This document shows, piece by piece, positions 61,601 to 64,000 of a DNA stretch of 64,000 nucleotides; the first letter of the stretch is position 1; the number at the start of each line of letters is the position of its first letter. This DNA comes from Streptomyces rimosus subsp. rimosus (lineage in GTDB: Bacteria; Actinomycetota; Actinomycetes; Streptomycetales; Streptomycetaceae): positions 1-64,000 of the forward strand of contig NZ_JOCQ01000038.1 of assembly GCF_000720725.1 (NCBI RefSeq), written 5' to 3'. Position numbers and translations under genes: made by a program. Under the pieces are notes generated by a model. The model had not been told where the DNA came from, did no database searches, and saw only the letters and a list, made by a program, of their open reading frames with translations.

Positions 61601-63428
61601 GGGCCGGCTGACCTCCCGCACCACCCCACTGGGCCACACCATCCGCTTCACCCACGACGCCCTGGGCCGCACGGTCACCAAGGACGTGGACGGTGAGATC
61701 ACCACCTACACCTACGACGCAGCCACGCGCCTGGCTCAGATCACAGCGCCGCACAGCACCCTCACCTACACCCGCGACACCTCCGGGCAGATCGTCGCCG
61801 AGACGGTCAATGGCCGCACCACCACCTACAGCTACGACGCCCTCGGCCGCCGCATATCCCGCACCACCCCCACCGGCGCGACCAGCCGGTGGACCTACGA
61901 CGCGGCAGGGCGGCGCACCGGACTCGACGCCGCCGGCCGCACCCTGGCCTTCACTCACGACGCCCTGGGCCAGGAACTCTCCCGCGCCCTCGGCGACATC
62001 ACCTTCACCCAGCAATTCGACACCCTCGGCCGCCTCACCGACCAGCACGTCACCTCAGCCACCGAAACCATTCAGCACCGCGCCTACAGCTACCGCGCGG
62101 ACGGCTACCTCACCGGCGTCGACGACCACCTCAACGGCGCCCGCCGCTTCACCCTCGACCCCGCCGGCCGGGTCACCACCGTCTCCGCCCACAACTGGTC
62201 CGAGACCTACGCCTACGACGCGGCCGGAAACCAGACCCACGCCACCTGGCCCGACCGCCACCCGCTGCCCGAAGCCCGGGGCGAGCGCGCCTACACCGGC
62301 ACCCGCATCCACCGGGCAGGGGCCATCCGCTATGAGTACGACGCCGCCGGCCGCACCACCCTGCGCCAGAAGACCCGCCTGTCCCGCAAGCCCGACACCT
62401 GGCACTACACCTGGGACGCCGAAGACCGCCTGATCGCCTGCACCACTGCCGACGGCACCGCCTGGCGCTACACCTACGACCCCCTCGGCCGGCGTACCGC
62501 CAAGCTCCGCCTGACCGAAGACGGCCGACACATCGCCGAGCAGGTGGACTTCACCTGGGACGGCACCACCCTGTGCGAACAGACGACCCTCGTCCACGGC
62601 ACCTCCACACAGACGACCCTCACATGGGACCACCAGGGTCATACGCCGCTGACGCAGCACGAACGCCTCACCGCAGCCCACGCCCCGCAGCATGTGGTCG
62701 ACGAGCGCTTCTTCGCCATCATCACCGACCTCGCCGGCGCCCCCACCGAACTCCTCGACGAAGCCGGCAGCATCGCTGCCCGCACCCGCACCACCTTGTG
62801 GGGCACTACCACCTGGAACACCCAGGCCACCGCCCACACCCCCCTCCGGTTCCCCGGCCAATACTTCGACCCCGAAACGGAACTCCACTACAACTACTTC
62901 CGCACCTACGCCCCCGAAACCGCCCGCTACACCACCCCCGACCCCCTCGGCCTCAGCCCCGCGCCCAACCCCACCACCTACGTCCACAACCCCCATACCT
63001 GGTCGGACCCTCTCGGCCTCGCGCCGTGCCACGACGGCACCCAGCCCGCCGGCGTCTCCGGGCAGGCGACCGTGCGATGGGATGTGGATCAGGAACACGC
63101 CACCATCCGCGTGGAAGGCAACGACAGATACATGGAGACCGAGCAGGTCATCAACGGCTGGGACGGAACGGGCAGCCCCAACGGCTTCCCCACCACCGGG
63201 GCGGGCGCTCAACGACTCGGACCGAACGTGATAGAGCGGACCTTCCAGGTGCCCGATGTGAACGCCGCCATCGATGCCCAGCTAAGATCCATCAACGCAG
63301 ACCTTGGTGCATACGACGGAATCCACAACAGCTGCGTCACCTACTGCGTGGAAATATTGAGGGCCGGCGGAGTGGACATACCGGCAGGCGCCCGAGGAAT
63401 GATCGCGCTCAAAAGGACGCTAGGTTAA
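58656..63428 (+). CDS. WXG100-RHS polymorphic toxin (contact-dependent, probable T7SS substrate)
   Basis: About 1590 residues from GTG 58656 (GGGGG upstream; GTG 58632 would add eight). Residues 1-190 are a WXG100/CpnT-N-like helical domain (GVSWPNVDEDDYREMANAMR, then hydrophobic helices), the usual type VII/ESX secretion head. A Gly/Ser/Lys-rich linker (~225-420) leads to the DUF6531 segment DPVDLASGKVFLSQTDIVLP (~425). About 900 residues of YD/RHS repeats follow, then the RHS core end YTTPDPLGL and SDPLGLAPC (~1425-1460). The last 130 residues are a variable toxin domain with IHNSCVTYCVEILRAGGVD near 1556, suggesting a papain/NlpC-like Cys enzyme. Confidence 0.92.
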   Translation: MGVVLPGWADELLDLIGVSWPNVDEDDYREMANAMREFADDIDEGAGEAHTAIEGLIGSSGGSLAAEALNAHWGKVNGQHLKGLADCGRMAATAMDGVAVLIEGAKIGALVQLGILAAEVIAAQAAAPFTFGLSELGALGATQATRMILKRLFKEVCQQVAEQVISIALTPVEEALGAMVGDLVVQLGANALGAQKGVDLGRTAQAGKEGFGQGVQDAKDSVKAAAGGQMELLSAGSLRGGGGGLGTSGRGGSSSGGSGGFSFDKDEHHRAVTSLQSAGKTFRNKAGGKIGRARSHHGRTRGKDAIADAANVMLDKVIEGIEDGVKKTAKHLDDNMTRGIKQMAKNHHENDKGLADHFKGLGKGGKGDPKGPNRGGSDTGVSGGGTPPNSKDPQSKGPAKSKAAEQADADHPHDKTRKDEGKCRDGTDPVDLASGKVFLSQTDIVLPGMLPLAFSRRFESSTRIGRHIGPSWSSTIDQRLEIDDEEVVFVTESGMLLRYAHPQAGEQVLPKHGPRWPLLRTDQGDWAVHDPQTGQTRYFSDALHTPGLALPDEITDRNGHWIAFDYADETGIPYALRHSAGYELKLTCDEHGRLITLHLADAADDGSDQLIRSYGHDDDGNLTTVTNATGAITRFEYDSEHRMTAWVDSNGSRYEYTYDHRHRCLTQSGAEGHLANRFTYGEADPETGHRTTTHTNGEGSSTRYLVNERLQVIAVTDPLGNTTRTTYDAHDRPLQITNPLGHTTHLAYDENGHLVSLVHPDGSTSTATYTGLGLPAEVTGPDGQSFRQEYDAKGNRIAVTDPAGRTTRFTHDERGHLTSVTDPLGSTSHVECDRAGLPLTVTDPLGAVTVFCRDTFGRTTSTTDPLGNITHYQWNPDGLLTSRSNPDATQESWTYDGEGNCTSHTDPMGQVTTFEYGHFDQLKARTGPDGARHEFVHDTELKLMKVINPQGLTWRYEYDAAGRLISETDFDARTQSYTHDAAGRLTSRTTPLGHTIRFTHDALGRTVTKDVDGEITTYTYDAATRLAQITAPHSTLTYTRDTSGQIVAETVNGRTTTYSYDALGRRISRTTPTGATSRWTYDAAGRRTGLDAAGRTLAFTHDALGQELSRALGDITFTQQFDTLGRLTDQHVTSATETIQHRAYSYRADGYLTGVDDHLNGARRFTLDPAGRVTTVSAHNWSETYAYDAAGNQTHATWPDRHPLPEARGERAYTGTRIHRAGAIRYEYDAAGRTTLRQKTRLSRKPDTWHYTWDAEDRLIACTTADGTAWRYTYDPLGRRTAKLRLTEDGRHIAEQVDFTWDGTTLCEQTTLVHGTSTQTTLTWDHQGHTPLTQHERLTAAHAPQHVVDERFFAIITDLAGAPTELLDEAGSIAARTRTTLWGTTTWNTQATAHTPLRFPGQYFDPETELHYNYFRTYAPETARYTTPDPLGLSPAPNPTTYVHNPHTWSDPLGLAPCHDGTQPAGVSGQATVRWDVDQEHATIRVEGNDRYMETEQVINGWDGTGSPNGFPTTGAGAQRLGPNVIERTFQVPDVNAAIDAQLRSINADLGAYDGIHNSCVTYCVEILRAGGVDIPAGARGMIALKRTLG

Positions 63429-63438
63429 AGGAAACGCC

Positions 63439-63813
63439 ATGCTGGGCAACGAAGAACATCCCAACTCCGTTCTGGCCGAGATCATTCTGAGCAAGAAAGT
63501 CGGAGCAACGCACATCCGCCTGGCCGCGGACCTCATCTCCGTCAGCGCGCAACTCGGCGCAGGCATGCACGGCCCGGTCGGCCTGTCGCTCGACCAGCGA
63601 GCGGACATGGCCGAGACTGTCCTGGAGCTGGAGGACGCGTACCGCCATGCATGGCAGGAGGTGAACTCCGCTCCCACGATCGAGCAGCGCATACCGAAAC
63701 TGAAAAATCTCGAAGAGGCCCTCCGGAACGCCATAGAGGGGACGCTCGAAATCGCTCGACGCCACCGAATCGAGGCTGAACGTTGCCGCCTCGATGGCGA
63801 CAGTGACGCCTAG
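63439..63813 (+). CDS. Probable immunity protein for the RHS toxin
   Basis: A 124-residue acidic, helical protein starting at ATG 63439, preceded by AAAGGAAA and only ten bases after the toxin stop. It contains SVSAQLGAGMHGPVGLSLDQ and ADMAETVLELEDAYRHAWQE, with no signal peptide or membrane segment. Location directly after a polymorphic toxin and small size fit a cognate cytoplasmic immunity protein. No known Imm family was recognised. Confidence 0.65.
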   Translation: MLGNEEHPNSVLAEIILSKKVGATHIRLAADLISVSAQLGAGMHGPVGLSLDQRADMAETVLELEDAYRHAWQEVNSAPTIEQRIPKLKNLEEALRNAIEGTLEIARRHRIEAERCRLDGDSDA

Positions 63814-64000
63814 AAGGAATTCTTGTCCCTCGTCCCGTGCCGTGGTGACGACGACACAGGCTCCGTTGTGTGGCTGCCGTGATAGACGCCGATCCAGAGT
63901 TGTAGGACGTCTGGTTTTCCGCTCTGAGTAGGCGGTCGAGATGCACGAGAGCGGGCATGGTGGATGCTCCCTGCCGATGGGGCGGTACTGGTTTGCTGCC
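63814..64000. other. Window end without a supported gene
   Basis: A minus-strand ATG at 63958 with GGAG upstream gives MPALVHLDRLLRAENQTSYN, which could be the start of a short ORF, but the frame runs antisense through the immunity gene and becomes Arg-rich. Nothing firm is seen. Confidence 0.4.

Noticed and set aside
60033..62048. 671-codon minus-strand open frame inside the RHS gene
   Set aside because: Gly/Val-rich periodic translation is the mirror of the RHS repeat coding; no start signal or domain.

Overview
The window is GC-rich actinomycete DNA with GTG starts, very high third-position GC and long GC-rich hairpin terminators. The gene families (an AfsR-type regulator, DHA2 drug exporters, a 'MAB_1171c-like' membrane protein cassette, WXG100/RHS toxins and many remnants of mobile elements) point to Streptomyces or a close relative. 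The mixture of intact accessory genes and decayed fragments resembles an accessory region such as a chromosome arm or genomic island; that placement is an inference.

Layout. 0-10 kb: a large AfsR/SARP-type activator, a serine beta-lactamase-like hydrolase, a DUF1345 membrane protein, a CGNR zinc-finger regulator divergent from an epoxide hydrolase, and an ECF-like sigma factor overlapping a partner gene and closed by a strong terminator. 10-17 kb: a short-chain dehydrogenase, a DHA2 exporter and gene debris (DNA-ligase fragment, frameshifted secreted protein, transposon accessory fragment). 17.5-18.8 kb: a cytochrome P450 followed after one base by a 23-codon Trp/Tyr-rich micro-ORF and a perfect 32-bp palindrome, a possible P450-modified peptide unit. 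19-28 kb: an erythromycin-esterase-like protein, an unknown protein, a frameshifted NACHT NTPase resembling anti-phage STAND proteins, and a HEAT-like protein. 28-36.7 kb: debris, a TetR-PaaK-like ligase operon with a clear operator, a Toprim-fold protein, a small Zn-ribbon protein and a HAD hydrolase. 36.5-39 kb: an aromatic-ring FAD monooxygenase between Tn3, integrase and ISKra4 remnants.

39-53 kb is the most coherent part. A cassette of XRE regulator, ImmA/IrrE-type protease and membrane protein precedes a probable biosynthetic cluster. Transcribed right to left, the cluster holds CapA-like, ThiF/E1-like, aspartate-carbamoyltransferase-like, FAD-linked oxidase, CreE-like FAD monooxygenase, CreD-like lyase and cyanase genes. 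An ArsR-like regulator lies divergent from a RidA-MFS pair next to it. The CreE/CreD pair suggests the aspartate-nitrosuccinate route to nitrous acid. With the carbamoyltransferase and cyanase it suggests an N-N or N-nitroso type product; the product itself cannot be read from the sequence.

53.9-55.6 kb is an IS5-family element with perfect ends and a CTAG duplication that encloses a 250-aa passenger ORF. A second SDR and HNH/ArsR fragments follow. The window ends with a 1590-residue WXG100-RHS polymorphic toxin and its probable immunity gene.

No tRNA, rRNA, CRISPR array or replication origin was recognised.
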